Positions 20,859 through 32,828 of a DNA stretch of 64,000 nt are shown here, piece after piece. Source of the stretch: Saxidomus purpurata (lineage: Eukaryota > Mollusca > Bivalvia > Venerida > Veneridae). Numbering within the stretch: the stretch's first letter is position 1; each line of letters begins with the position of its first letter. The notes beneath the pieces are model-generated. The model saw only the letters and a list, made by a program, of their open reading frames with translations, had not been told where the DNA came from and did no database searches. Both the position numbers and the translations under genes were made by a program. Where the stretch lies: positions 36,536,746-36,600,745 of the forward strand of contig JAFMSR010000006.1 in NCBI GenBank assembly GCA_022818135.1, given 5' to 3'.

Positions 20859-21106
20859 CGCCTAATTACAATGTATTGTTGAAAAACTGTGAGCATAGCT
20901 GAGCTTGAAGTTCTAAGTTGCTTGTTTTCTTATAATATATATGTCTATGTATGATGTTCATGAATGTATTTCATAGAAAGTAATACTGACCTTGGACCTA
21001 GTAAGAGATGGTTACTTTTACATTATGAAGTTATAACACCCTTCAAGTTCAATGTTGAAGTTCAAAACTGCCATAATGAATGGTTGAGGAAGCTGTTTTC
21101 AAACAC

Positions 21107-21112
21107 AATAAA
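21107..21112 (+). promoter_or_regulatory. Candidate polyadenylation signal of NKRF
   Basis: AATAAA lies about 250 bases after the NKRF stop codon, the first such hexamer I saw downstream. Another AATAAA is near 22919. No cleavage evidence can be read from the sequence. Confidence 0.4.
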
Positions 21113-21872
21113 CATTTGCAAACTTACAAGAAATGAGTTACTTGACAACCAGAAATGAACATACACTTACAAATATGGCTGGCTATGATAGATCTAGCCC
21201 AAATTTTTTTTTATAGACTTTCAATATATTCTATAAGAATGAAACTGCTGTACAGATTTGTAAGTTTAATTTTTTGTTATATTACTTTGATAATGATCTA
21301 TTTTCTAAGAGTGTTAATCAGCGATAAATATGTTTCTTACAGTTGTGATGGTCACTTTGAAAGGCAATGCTGTAAACTGAATTATTTTCCCATGATGAAA
21401 GATTTGTGTTTTGTGAACATAGATTTATTTATGAATTTTAGATTCGTGTAAGGGGAATTCTCCGATAGTAAATCTATGCGAAAAAATGAACCTTTCACAA
21501 GATTTTTACATTAATGAAGTGGGGAATTCACAAAGATAACGAAAATAAAATCATGACAAATATTAACCAATTTACAGTATCACTATTACATGATTGTAAT
21601 ATGGAAGATCTTGTACAAAGCAGTCCAGAAAATGTCATACAATGTAATATCATTTAATTTACAGAAAATGAACATTTAGGGACATAGTTGTAGATTGGCT
21701 ATCATGTTCACTTCATAAACTTACATCTCTAAAGTAAGAAAATAGTACAGTATTTACAGTTGTTACATTGTATGTTTGTTTTGATTTTTAGTTGACCTTG
21801 TGTTTATTCTGAATTTTTGTTTACTTATGAAACATGGTGATAGTTTTTAACCATTTTGCTGCAACTGTTCGT

Positions 21873-22100
21873 ACACCACTGTGGTCTAGTGTTTAGAGTC
21901 GCTGACTTGAAATCACTGTAACGGTGTAACCTCTCATAGATTGAGGGCCTTTGGTCTTGTGCCCTGTCTCTAAGTGGAAAGTTGGCGTCTCTTACGGAAA
22001 TAGAAGTCTGTACTCTACCAGAACGTTGTTTTAGGTAAACTGCCCTCTGTTAAAATGACCAAAAAACATGGTTGGAAAGGGCCTTAAACAACAACAACAT
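21873..22100 (+). mobile_element. tRNA-derived SINE
   Basis: An A-box-like TGTGGTCTAGTGTTTAGAGT opens the copy, followed by a weak B-box region (ATAGATTGAGGGCC), a unique body and a (AAC)n tail at 22087-22100. Head, body and short tandem tail are the SINE layout. Confidence 0.6.
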
Positions 22101-22216
22101 CTACATTAGAAAATACTAGATGCAGACTGATCATGATCTACACTAGTTACCAGGTACAATTGCATCAAGAAATCTTTAGATTAAGAAATTGCAGTGTACA
22201 CATACCTGGTAAAATA

Positions 22217-22697
22217 AAGGCATGTGTGAAACTGGCACTGGTTACATATAGGCATGTGTGAAACTGGCACTGGTTACATATAGGCATGTGTGAAACTGGC
22301 ACTGGTTACATATAGGCATGTGTGAAACTGGCACTGGTCACATATCGGCATGTGTGAAACTGGCACTGGTCACATATAGGCATGTGTGAAACTGGCACTG
22401 GTCACATATCGGCATGTGTGAAACTGGCACTGGTTACATATCGGCATGTGTGAAACTGGCACTGGTTACATATCGGCATGTGTGAAACTGGCACTGGTTA
22501 CATATAGGCATGTGTGAAACTGGCACTGGTTACATATAGGCATGTGTGAAACTGGCACTGGTTACATACAGGCATGTGTGAAACTGGCTACATAGGCATG
22601 TGTGAAACTAGCACTGGTTACATATAGGCATGTGTGAAACTGGCACTGGTTACATATAGGCATGTGTGAAACTGGCATGTGTGAAACTGGCACATGA
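22217..22697. repeat. Minisatellite, 32-bp unit, about 15 copies
   Basis: The unit GGCATGTGTGAAACTGGCAC followed by TGGTTACATATA repeats head to tail with very few changes (TTACATATA, TCACATATC and TTACATATC variants). Two shortened units occur near 22585 and 22675. The high identity indicates recent expansion. Confidence 0.92.
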
Positions 22698-22699
22698 GT

Positions 22700-24180
22700 C
22701 AAGTTTTGAGGTTTTGTTGATAAACAATGTTGATGAATAAAATGTGTATTCAGGATGACACTGTAGTTATGGTCATGATTCAGTTTGGGTTAAAGTAAAA
22801 CACGTCTTTTGTTTTATTAGTTTTAAAACTTGCTAATTATTTTAAAGTGACTTGGTAGGTGCATAAAGTTAATAATTATCATCCTACTACAAAACTGTAT
22901 AATGAAAAACAACAACCAATAAAGTGTATTTGAATCTACATTTAGTTAGAAAGAGCTGTTTAAATGTTACGTTGTTCAAAGTTGACAACCTAGCTTGTCT
23001 CTGTTTGAGCATGAAATTATTTTCACATGTAGCTTGGAATAAATGAAAAACCAAAGAAGCGCAACTTTAAAATTCTTATACAGAGCATGTTTTCATTTAG
23101 AATGTATGAAATTTTTTCATATTGTATTGATTCAAAGTTTGAGCATGAAACTGAGTTGAGTATGAAAAATGTTTTATAATCACAGGGCTAGATGGCTAGG
23201 CAGTCGGGTAAGACTAAATACCCAGTGCAGTGATCTAGCCGCTGTCTTTTACCTAATGCAGAGTATACACTGCAAATGACTTTGGTTTTGGATGAGAGTA
23301 AAGCTAGAATCCTAATATAGAATTTACTGCCAGATTACTGGTAGCAGTGAACATGTATACAGTATTCTAACATGACTCACAATTTTGTCTCTATATACAA
23401 AGAATAGAAAAATTATGTTATATTAAACCACAAACAACGCGGGAACCGTTATGCTGTAAACATGACGTCATATTGCGCCCGCCCCCATGACGTTAAATGA
23501 CGTTCCGAGAAAATACGCTTTGCTTTTTCCCTTTTGTAATATCTGGTCATGTTAGAATCGAAATAACCCTTTTCACAAGTAAAAATATTTGTCGTACTGA
23601 TGCGCAGTCTAAACCACCCCCCCCCCTCACCCCCCTCGCGCCGCTTATTACCATCGTTCTCCAAATCTTGTTTAAACACCACCCTAAAATCATCTACTTG
23701 TATATAAGGTAAACTAGTTACTACAAGCTGTAATGAATTTATCGTCTCCATTTTCTTTCATGTTTAAATGTATTTGAATTGTTTCTTATGCTTGCAGGTG
23801 TTACATTGTACTTCAGTACAGTCGCAGTGTTGTGAAATTATGTTGACCATAAACACCTTAATGTGTTAAAACAGAAGTCGTTTGTGTGAAAATTGTTCCA
23901 AGTCCAGCAGCTGGAAAAATGTTTGGTTTTATATATTATACATAGATTTACCAATTTGAATGATCAGAAATTTGTACAGGATAAATGGTATGTTTCATGG
24001 ATTATCGGATACGTGCTGCGTTCAAAACAGTAGAGTTAATTTACTCACAAGATTGCTAGTTTGTAATTCATCAATTAAATTCAACGCAAATAAATGAACT
24101 GTATTTTCGATGTATTTGTGTTCACTGTGTTTTGACTCTAAGCTGGTTATGATGAGGCGATAAAAGGTCTTGATGTTACT
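22700..24180. other. Stretch with no gene recognised
   Basis: AT-rich intergenic-looking sequence with a short GC-richer part near 23440-23650 (CG-containing, C-run at 23618-23627). Short frames here match nothing I know. Confidence 0.45.
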
Positions 24181-24454
24181 GTGTTTTTATAGTCTCCAAA
24201 AGGGATAAGCATAAAGTCACCAGTCTGTCTACCTGTCAGTGAGGCCCTGAGGCCCTATGTCTCTACAACCACTGGCTGGAATTTTATGAACTTTTGTGAA
24301 GCTTTCATACCAAGAGGTGAAGAGTTTGCACTAAGCATGTAATGTCTCAGGTTTTGTTGGAATAAGGCCCTTTGATTTTACTTTCTGGTAGTATATTAAG
24401 CTCCAGTTCTGGAATTCAATGAAACTTTGTGGGGAGCTTATGTAACACAATGAG

Positions 24455-25125
24455 ATACGCATCCAGTTGGATGATTTTCGTCCAGTGCAGCTTATGCCAT
24501 GGTGGTTTGTCCTTCTGTCCGTTTGTCTGTAAACTTTTCCTTGATTATACTGCAGGTCATAATTTTCATTTGAGTTTCATGAAACTTTCTCAAAAGGCTG
24601 CCTGCAACCTGTAGATTTTCCCTATTGTTTTTGGGATCAGTGGGTCAAGGTCAAAGTGACCCGAACTTGAAAACCTTTTCCACTCAATATCCTGAGATCT
24701 ATATCATGTACAGTCTTCAAGCTTCATAAAATGATTGGTCTTATTGAGTAGACAATCCCTACTGTTTTTGGGGTCAAGGTCACACACTACAAGCCATAAT
24801 TTTCATTGACTCAAACGAAACTTACTCAAAAGGTGGCATGCAAACTTGTAGATGATCCCTATTGTTTTGGGGTCAGTGGGTAAAAAGTCAAGGTCACAGT
24901 GACCCAAACTTTAAAAATTATACTAGCTCAATATTTACTAGTTATCAACAGTCTTTAAACTTTATAGGATGATTGGTCTTGGAGTAGGGGATTCCTACTG
25001 TTTTTAGTGACGGTCACGGTGACCTCTGTTAGGTTTGTCTTGATAATATTCCAAAAGATCTTTACAAAACTTACTCAAAACAGTCCAGTAGAGCGATCTG
25101 GCCTTATGGGCCTCTTGTTTTTTGA
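24455..25125. mobile_element. Tandem-repeat element with GGTCAAGGTCACNGTGACC blocks
   Basis: It opens with TTGTCCTTCTGTCCGTTTGT and holds two to three copies of a roughly 250-bp unit, each with a TCAAAAGG block, CCCTATTGTTTTTGGGNTCA and the near-palindrome GGTCACAGTGACC. It ends at GGCCTTATGGGCCTCTTGTT. The layout resembles the other tandem-repeat elements in this window. No protein is encoded. Confidence 0.55.
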
Positions 25126-25161
25126 CTTGAGGCCCTTCAATATTGCTACTTCAATAATATA

Positions 25162-25729
25162 CACAAAGAAAAAAGTTAAGCACCCCCTGAAAGTTTTAGA
25201 TTGACTTGTCTAACGAAGCTTTATCATGAAAATACCGTCGAATTGAGCTAGGGAAGAAGTATGTAATCCGTAACAGCAATCCTCTGACAAACAGAAAACG
25301 GTGAAACTGTAATAATATGTTGGGCTTTTCGGGTGATATTGTTGAACAATCAACGGGTGCCGTTTTATCCCAAATCAAAAACACATTTAAGTATGGAACT
25401 GCAGAGGTCATAGGAAGATTTTAGGTGGCGAATAAGAGTAAAAAATGCAATTTTGAGTCTTCAGATGACATCCGTACTTCATACCCTCAGTAGCAGAGTA
25501 AACCTTTACTGTGTCTGGTCGACCATCCTAACCCGGACTTTTCTGCCTCCATATGAACCTCGGATCTTTTTTAGGACAATCTGCGTACACTCGCGGGGCA
25601 AAACTGTTTGCAGAGGGTTGCTGTTATGATTTACAGCATTTTTTCCGTTTATTTGAAGGTGATTTTATGAAAGAATTTTTTTAAGTGGCTGCGTAACTTC
25701 TAGGGGGTGCTTAACTTTTTCTCTAAGTG
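25162..25729. mobile_element. Tc1/mariner-type MITE with TA duplication
   Basis: The left end CACAAAGAAAAAAGTTAAGC continuing ACCCCCT matches the reverse complement of the right end, CACTTAGAGAAAAAGTTAAG continuing CACCCCCTA, over about 27 bp. TA stands on both sides (25160-25161 and 25730-25731). The 568-bp interior encodes no recognisable transposase; a 71-codon minus-strand frame in it matches nothing known to me. Confidence 0.75.
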
Positions 25730-26404
25730 TATATTATATAGCATTTTATAAGTACAAATGTACCTTCATGACAGTCTGTATGTTCTCAGCAACAATTTAC
25801 TGGAATTCAATGAAACTTCATAAGCCTCGGTAACAAGAGGTGCATATTATCAGCATACTCAAATTGCAGGATTATTCTTCCACTTCTGGCCCTTTGATTA
25901 ATGCTACATAATTATAGTATGTATCATTTCTTTGTGTCCACGCAAATTCTCGGAAACCACTGGCTTAATTCAATGAAACTTTTGAGAAGCTTCAGTACTA
26001 AGAGAACAGGCCTGTATTATCAGCTTGTTCCAGTCAGATGAGTTTTCAGGCAGTTACAGACATTTTATTATTGCTACCCATGCTATGTACAGCATCTTCA
26101 CGTTACTGTTTGTGAAAACAACAAGTATAGTATGTAAGGGCGAGTTGACATTTCACCATTGTTACTGGCAATAATGAGACACGTCTACATCTATCACACC
26201 CAAACATTAACCTTTCAACTAGATGGGTGTTCAGTAGAACACTTGTGTGGCCCTCTTGATTTCTAACAATTCCGTGGTCCAATTTAGTTACCAGGGAAAG
26301 GCTGTATGGCCATTAGTAATATGATGTGGAAGAGCTACAAAACATGTTCACCACCTTTTGTCATGTCAAATTATCACTTATCATGCTGTGATATTTTTTT
26401 GCTG

Positions 26405-27450
26405 GTTCACTTATTATACACCCAAAGGGACGTATTATGTTATCGCCTCGGTGTCTGTCCGTCCGTCCGTCTGTCCGTCCGTTAGCAATTTCCCTTCCCC
26501 TCTGTAACTCTTGAACCCCTTGAAGGATTTCGAAGAAACCTGACACAAATCTTAACCAGACTGAGACGACGTGCAGAAGCAATGTTCCGGATGGCTGGAT
26601 TCAAGGTCGAGGTCATACTAAGTGGTCAAAGGTCATATGATTTTGTTTCCCTTCCGCTCTGTAACTCTTGAACCCCTTGAAGGATTTCGAAGAAACCTGA
26701 CACAAATGTTAACCAGACTGAGAGGACGTGCAGAAGCAATGTTCCGGATGGCTGGATTCAAGGTCAAGGTCATACTTAGCGGTCAAAGGTCATATGATTA
26801 TTTTCCTCCGCTCTGTAACTCTTGAACCCCTTGAAGGTTTCAAGAAACCTGACACAATGTAACCAGACTGAGACGACGTGCAGAGCAATGTTCCGGATGG
26901 CTGGATTCAAGGTCAAGGTCATACTCAGGGGTCAAAGGTCATATGATTTTGTTTCCCTTCCGCTCTGTAACTCTTGAACCCCTGGAAGGATTTCAAGAAA
27001 CTGACACAAATGTTAACCAGACTGAGACGCGCGAAGCAATGTTCCGGATGGCTGGATTCAAGGTCAAGGTCATACTCAGGGGTCAAAGGTCATATCACTT
27101 TTTTTCCCTTCCGCTCTGTAACTCTTGAACCCCGTGAATGATTTTGAAGAAACCTGACACAAATGTTTACCACATTGAGACGATGTGCAGAAGCCATGTT
27201 CCGGATGGCTCGCTTCAAGGTCAAGGTCAAACTTAGGGGTTCAAAGGTCATATGACTTTTTTTCCCTTCCGCTCTGTAACTCTTGAACCCCGTGAAGGAT
27301 TTGAAGAAACCTGACACAATTGTTTACCACATTGAGACGATGTGCAGAAGCCATGTTCCGGATGGCTCACTTCAAGGTCAAGGTCACACTTCAAGTGTCA
27401 TATAACTGTGTGGATATTGCTCTGCATTTGCTCTTGATTACAGTGCTCTT
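26405..27450. mobile_element. Tandem-repeat element, six units of about 155 bp
   Basis: A CGGTGTCTGTCCGTCCGTCC leader precedes six units starting CTCTGTAACTCTTGAACCCC near 26501, 26657, 26812, 26964, 27113 and 27273. Each continues with GAAACCTGACACAA, a GCAATGTTCCGGATGGCT block and TCAAGGTCAAGGTCA. The flank reads TACACCCAAAGGG on the left and TTTTATTTGGGAG on the right. Several short frames in both strands are by-products of the repeats. Confidence 0.7.
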
Positions 27451-27689
27451 GTTTTTATTTGGGAGATCCTATTTTGTTTGCTTAATTTTTTTATTGAATT
27501 ACTTCCCTTTTATGTTACTATCAATAGCATATTTTGTAACTTTTTTATTATTGGCAGTACGGAAAAACCGAGACCACTTTTTCTGTGGTACAACATGAAT
27601 GGTACCTCCAATTTTTTGGTGTTTTTTGACATTTTTGTACCTGGTTAGGATTTTCTGGTTTGGGACTTAGATTTTTTTATATAACTTCA

Positions 27690-28600
27690 ATTTTTAGCTC
27701 GACTTTTCTATGAAAGGGGCTACCTACTCCCCCCCCCCCAAAGGCCTCAGCGTCAGCCACTAGCGCCACACCTTGGTTAAGTTTTCCTCACCACCCCACT
27801 TTATTTCAAAGTATTACAGGTATGGCTTTGAAACTACCATACTTCTTTACCATCATAACCTCCATCTACAGACAAGAGTACAAACTCTGTCAAGGTTTTT
27901 GACAGAATTATGGCCCCCTTTTTACTTAGAAAGTGTATTGAGCTTGGTTAAGTTTTTCTTCCACCTCACTTTATTTCAAAACCATTGGAGGTATTGCTTT
28001 GAAACTAACCATACTTGTTTACCATCATGACCTTCATCAACAGACAAGAGGACAAACTCTGTCAAGGTCTTTGACAGAATTATGCCCTTTTTACTAAAAA
28101 ACATTGAATATGGGTAAAATCCACTTATTGCCTTAACCCTTTGAGATATTGCTTTGAAACTTTTAATGCTATTTCACATCATTACCCCCATCTGTAACGC
28201 AAGAGAAGGTACTCTGTCAGGGATTTGTTTTAAAAATTAAGGCCTTTTATCGACTTAGAATTTGGTTAGTTTTTCGTCCAGTCCACTTTTTGACTGAACT
28301 GTTTGAGATATTAATTTGAAAGTTGGATACTTGTTTACCATCATGATTCCCAAACATGGGCAGGAGAAGGTAATTCTGTCAAGGATTTTATTTGATTATG
28401 GCCCTTTTTGACTTAGAAACTCAGTTAAAATTTTCATTCTTGTCCACTTGTTAACTTAACCATTTGAGATATTACTTTGAAAGTTGGAGTACTTATGTAC
28501 CATCGTAAGACCTATCTGTAAGCAAAAGAAGATAACTCTGTGAAAATTTTTCTTGATTTGTACTTAGAAAATTCCTAGTTAAAGTCTTGTGTGCCCTTAA
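27690..28600. repeat. Degenerate tandem repeat, about five units of 165-185 bp
   Basis: Units carry GGTTAAGTTTTTCTTCCACC, TTGAGATATTGCTTTGAAAC and an ACTCTGTCAAGG block, with divergence rising towards the right. The left edge is AGCTCGACTTTTCTATGAAA at about 27697. No coding function. Confidence 0.6.
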
Positions 28601-29185
28601 CTGTCAGTTTTGTTTTTTCAGCACTAAAATCTAGCACGCTGTCCGGTTTGTTTATTCTTGTTCCTGTCCGTTGGGCTTCAACAGCCTAAATTTTGCTCCC
28701 ATTCTCTGATACAACACTTCGGGCGTATATTGCTGCGCTTTGCGGTGCTCTTGTTCATAAAGTGCTCTGGGATGAGCAATAGTGATCAAAGTGCTTGTCT
28801 GCCATTATGAATTGTCTTGTAATCACTTTAGAATACAATTTTGCAATGGTTGCAAAAAAGGTCATCTTGAGTGAAAAACTATATAAAAACAATCAGCAAG
28901 TTGCCCCATTTTGCATTCACTTAAACGTAACTGAGAAAACAAACAAAGTTCAAGGGCATTAATTCTTCAATACGTGTATGGAGGTTTTTTACACTCTTAC
29001 ATATCCGCTCCTTGCTTCTTTATGGTTATAAATACAACAACTTTGTGTTCAACACAGTAGATGTTTTTATTCTTGAATAAGAGGTACACTGCTGGTTAGG
29101 TACACACATTCTCAAATATGCATGACTAGAAATATGTCATGACTGGATTTTGCTGACACTGTTTACATTCTTGATATTATAGCAA

Positions 29186-29650
29186 AGAGAGCCATGCTGG
29201 ACCTTTATCGCTCACCTGGCTACCATTTGCAATAATATAAGGTCAACAAAGCAGAAAGTTTAAAATCTTGACCCCGGGGCCCTGATTTGAACAAATACGT
29301 AGAGGTTCACTAGGTTATGCTACAGGCATAAGCTCTATAAGCGATATCTTAGCTCAGGGCTTCGTGGCTTCAGAGAATATTTTTAAGGTTTTTCCTTTAC
29401 AAGCTTATGGAAAATCAAGTGACCCCCTAGGTTGGGTCAATACGTACGATGAAATCCTGAAAGAGGCCCCGTAATGCTACAGGCTAAATGTCTAAGCTCT
29501 AAGCCTTGTGGTTTTTTCTGTGAAAAAGATAAAAAAAATCTTATATTAGTCTGTGTAAAATCAAGTGACCCTCTGGGCAGAGACATTTTGCAGGATGGTG
29601 AGTGATCCTAATAGTTTACCCTCAAACTTCGTGCCAGGTGAGCTAAAAGC
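29186..29650. mobile_element. GCTCACCTGG...CCAGGTGAGC element, copy 1
   Basis: Left edge TTTATCGCTCACCTGGC and right edge GCCAGGTGAGCTAAAA are inverted copies of TAGCTCACCTGGC. Inside are two to three units with AAGCTCTA and AATCAAGTGACCC. The same family occurs at 42220-43583 and 50824-51357. Confidence 0.6.
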
Positions 29651-31420
29651 TAAAACTGAAGCATTGCAGAAAATGTACTGGTACACAAAGGAGAATTTTT
29701 TCAGGTAAATCACCAGTAAATGAGGCTTTAAAAAACATTCAAAACTTTTTTTCTGGATACAGAAATAAGTATTGCGAGTAAACTGTAACACTTGTACATA
29801 TGAACGCCTAAATCAAGCTGCAAATTGCCTTTAACTTGCTGAAATCTACCGATGTAGTTAGTGCAGAACAAAAGTTCTAATTCAACAAAATTCCCACTAT
29901 CAGCATAATTGTATTAAGGTGTATTATTCATTGGTCCCACAAACAAACATGTAGGGATGTTCTAGACTGACAAATGACTCCCATGGTACAAAAAATGCTG
30001 TTACATAGAGTATGACATACAAACTGATATTGTCAGGTTAATATGACAAAACAGCCAAACTTGAAACATGAGATACATGAAGGACAATCTTTTATAGCTT
30101 CCATCTGTACATGTATATATCTGCTTTCAAGATGTATTACTGTGGATTAAAGTTCTACCCAGATATTCAATAGCTCTGTGTATGGACAGTCCGAAAAATA
30201 ACACTTTCAAATACAGGACAAAGTTTTTTTTTAATAATTCAAACAAATGAAAGTCTATAAGACTTGTTAATTTACTACACATAGTTTCTCACTATGAAAT
30301 TGCACATTTTCTGTTTCTGTATGAAATAAAATGGTATGCTATCAACAATAATATTGTCTACCTTAATTGTACAAAGACTACACATTCAAACATAGTACAC
30401 CTTCATAAAGTGTAAATTAAGAAATGTCTTTACGATTTTTTATTTCATGATTTCATAGTGCTTCATTTCAAAGTTTCAGTGTTTATGTCCATTCCCAATC
30501 ACATTAGTGCTGAATCACACACTTTTACAACATAGTTTCATTTTTAATCTTTATCAGGGAGTAAATACACTTAATTTTTAACTCATTCCAGCTACTTATC
30601 CCAACTTCGATCATGGTAAATTTTCAAATTACAGAAAGCAAAAAGTCTTATTTCATTCTTCAACAAAGTCTTAATTAAAATCAAGTGTACCGCTGCTAAA
30701 CCTTCATAGAATAAGCCCTATATAAAGCATTCATTGACAACATATTTTTGTGACAAGGTGCTCATAGATTGACCACGAACAGGTACATTATAAGAATTTT
30801 CTGAAAATTCATTTCAGTTTAAGTAAGATAATGCTATAGTTCCTAGGAAACTGAAATAGATTTGTGCACAAAAAATGGCTTGTTTAATACATACCGAGAC
30901 ACAGTTTGTACATCATTTTTAAATATGCTAATCAACAGAGTTTTTACATAATCATCTTTTACACAAAGTTCTATTTCTGTTTCATAAAAGTGAATGGAAT
31001 TTTTTTTTACATATCCTACGTAAATTTAAATGAATCGGTCCCAAAAATTCATCCACCTGTTGGCAGTCAATATAACAACATAATATATATTGGGGTAAAG
31101 TGTCTCAACAAACAAATAAATAACGTAGAAATTTAACAATATATACACAGCTTTACATCCAGAATGGTTCCAACACTAACACACATCACAAGTATGAGCA
31201 AAAAACTTATACATGCATCTATCATGGGGTAAAATCAAAACTCAAATAAATTTTATCAAATGAAAGAATCCACGATAAAAATACCTAAAATGGTTCACGT
31301 TGCTTTTTACCTTGTACAACTGGAAGTACATCTGACAGAAGTGTATGAAATTTTGCAAAAATGTAAAAAATCTAAACTAATTAAAAACTTGATTTCACAA
31401 TCAAAGAAAAATGAGCTATT
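29651..31420. other. AT-rich stretch with no gene recognised
   Basis: No protein-like frame or RNA gene seen. Part may belong to the 3' untranslated region of the minus-strand USP20/33 gene, which ends coding at 32829; I could not place its polyadenylation site. Confidence 0.4.
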
Positions 31421-31422
31421 TA

Positions 31423-31588
31423 TAGTAAACTCCATTTATATCGACTCCGGATCTAGCAAAATCTGGATATAAGGTGTAATTTTTTCTCTGCCAGATTTGT
31501 TTTCTTTCTTATACGGATATAACAAACTCCGGATATAAGGAACACATTTTAATAGTCCTAAGGAGTTCACTATAAATGAAGTTTACTG
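31423..31588. mobile_element. Short pogo-like MITE with TA duplication
   Basis: The left end TAGTAAACTCCATTTATATC and the reverse complement of the right end, CAGTAAACTTCATTTATAG, match; TA flanks both sides. Internal GGATATAA blocks resemble the copy at 36630-36811, so the two are one family. Confidence 0.65.
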
Positions 31589-32828
31589 TATACTTATTTT
31601 AGGTTGGTCTTGTTGCATACACTTTACAGTGCAGTTGGTACGCTGAACATAGTTTCACTATGCCTGCCTTGATGAGGCATGATATCTTTACCAGTTTCCT
31701 ACACTGAAGTTTGATAAAAAAAATATGTATCCAAAAATGCACAATGTAACACACAAAATGTTTTGAAATGAAATTGCACCAAATATTAGCACACAATGTT
31801 CAGTGTACTTGTCCCTGTAAATCCTGCAGAGAGACAAAATACACTCTGATAAAGTTTTTGCAGAAACAAGTTTCAGGGGTGTGATTGTTCCGCGGATTCG
31901 TGGATTTCCACGGATCAGATCGTCCCGGGGGTCATTTCTGTGAATTGTGTATATCTGCGGAGAAATTCGGTTGAGGGGGGGGGGTGACGTTCTCATTTTG
32001 AATATACGTTCCCGTTAAAACATTAACCTAACATATAATTAACATGTCAATATAAGAAACCTAATCTGACATTTATCATTTAATTGTTCAATTATTTGAG
32101 GATTCAAGGATTTAGACCCACGACATCTGGTGCAAAGTGTGAAGCATACAGACAATTTATCAGTAACAAGTTACCATGACAACAATCGCTATGTAAAACA
32201 ATTCCATTTCTGGTATGTTCTTTGCAAACATATGCACTGCGTCTATTTCATCTACCATCTCAAACATTACAATCTAATGATGGATTGAACAGTTTTCACT
32301 ATGAGAACCTCATCAACTCCATATACCCTTCACTGTAATCTACACCTAATTTACATACTGGTTAATTTTTACTGCATTTATATCTTTTTTTACACAATGA
32401 TGAGTGTTTATGTAAAACATCTATTCCACATTCAATTTTCAAATATCCCTGCAGATTTAATTAGGACAACATGGTTACAGTGAACTGAAAATGAAATTCA
32501 GGGTATCCATAACAGAAGAAGTCGTTGTTTCCCCTGTGGACTTTGAGCTTTCTTTGTAGCCTTTTGAAAGGTGTCTGATAACTCTCAAAATATAAGTAGG
32601 CCTTTTGATGTGCAATGAACAGTCACTGACTGACATATAAAAAAACGAAAGGTTGACTACAATATCATAAATACTGAAGAATAAATCTTACGGTAAGTTA
32701 CATTAACGTGAGTTCCACTTCATTCACAACATCACAGTCCTTTCTTTGATAAATTATGAATCACTTATTCTTCCATTTGATCAGATTTCTGTGCTATATA
32801 TTCTTGATTCGATACCAGGACTCTTTAT

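Noticed and set aside
25196..25411. 71-codon minus-strand frame as a transposase fragment in the Tc1/mariner-type MITE
   Set aside because: No DDE or helix-turn-helix motif recognisable, and the element is far too short for a transposase.
26361..27317. Several 60-75 codon frames on both strands
   Set aside because: All lie in the 155-bp tandem array and repeat with its period.
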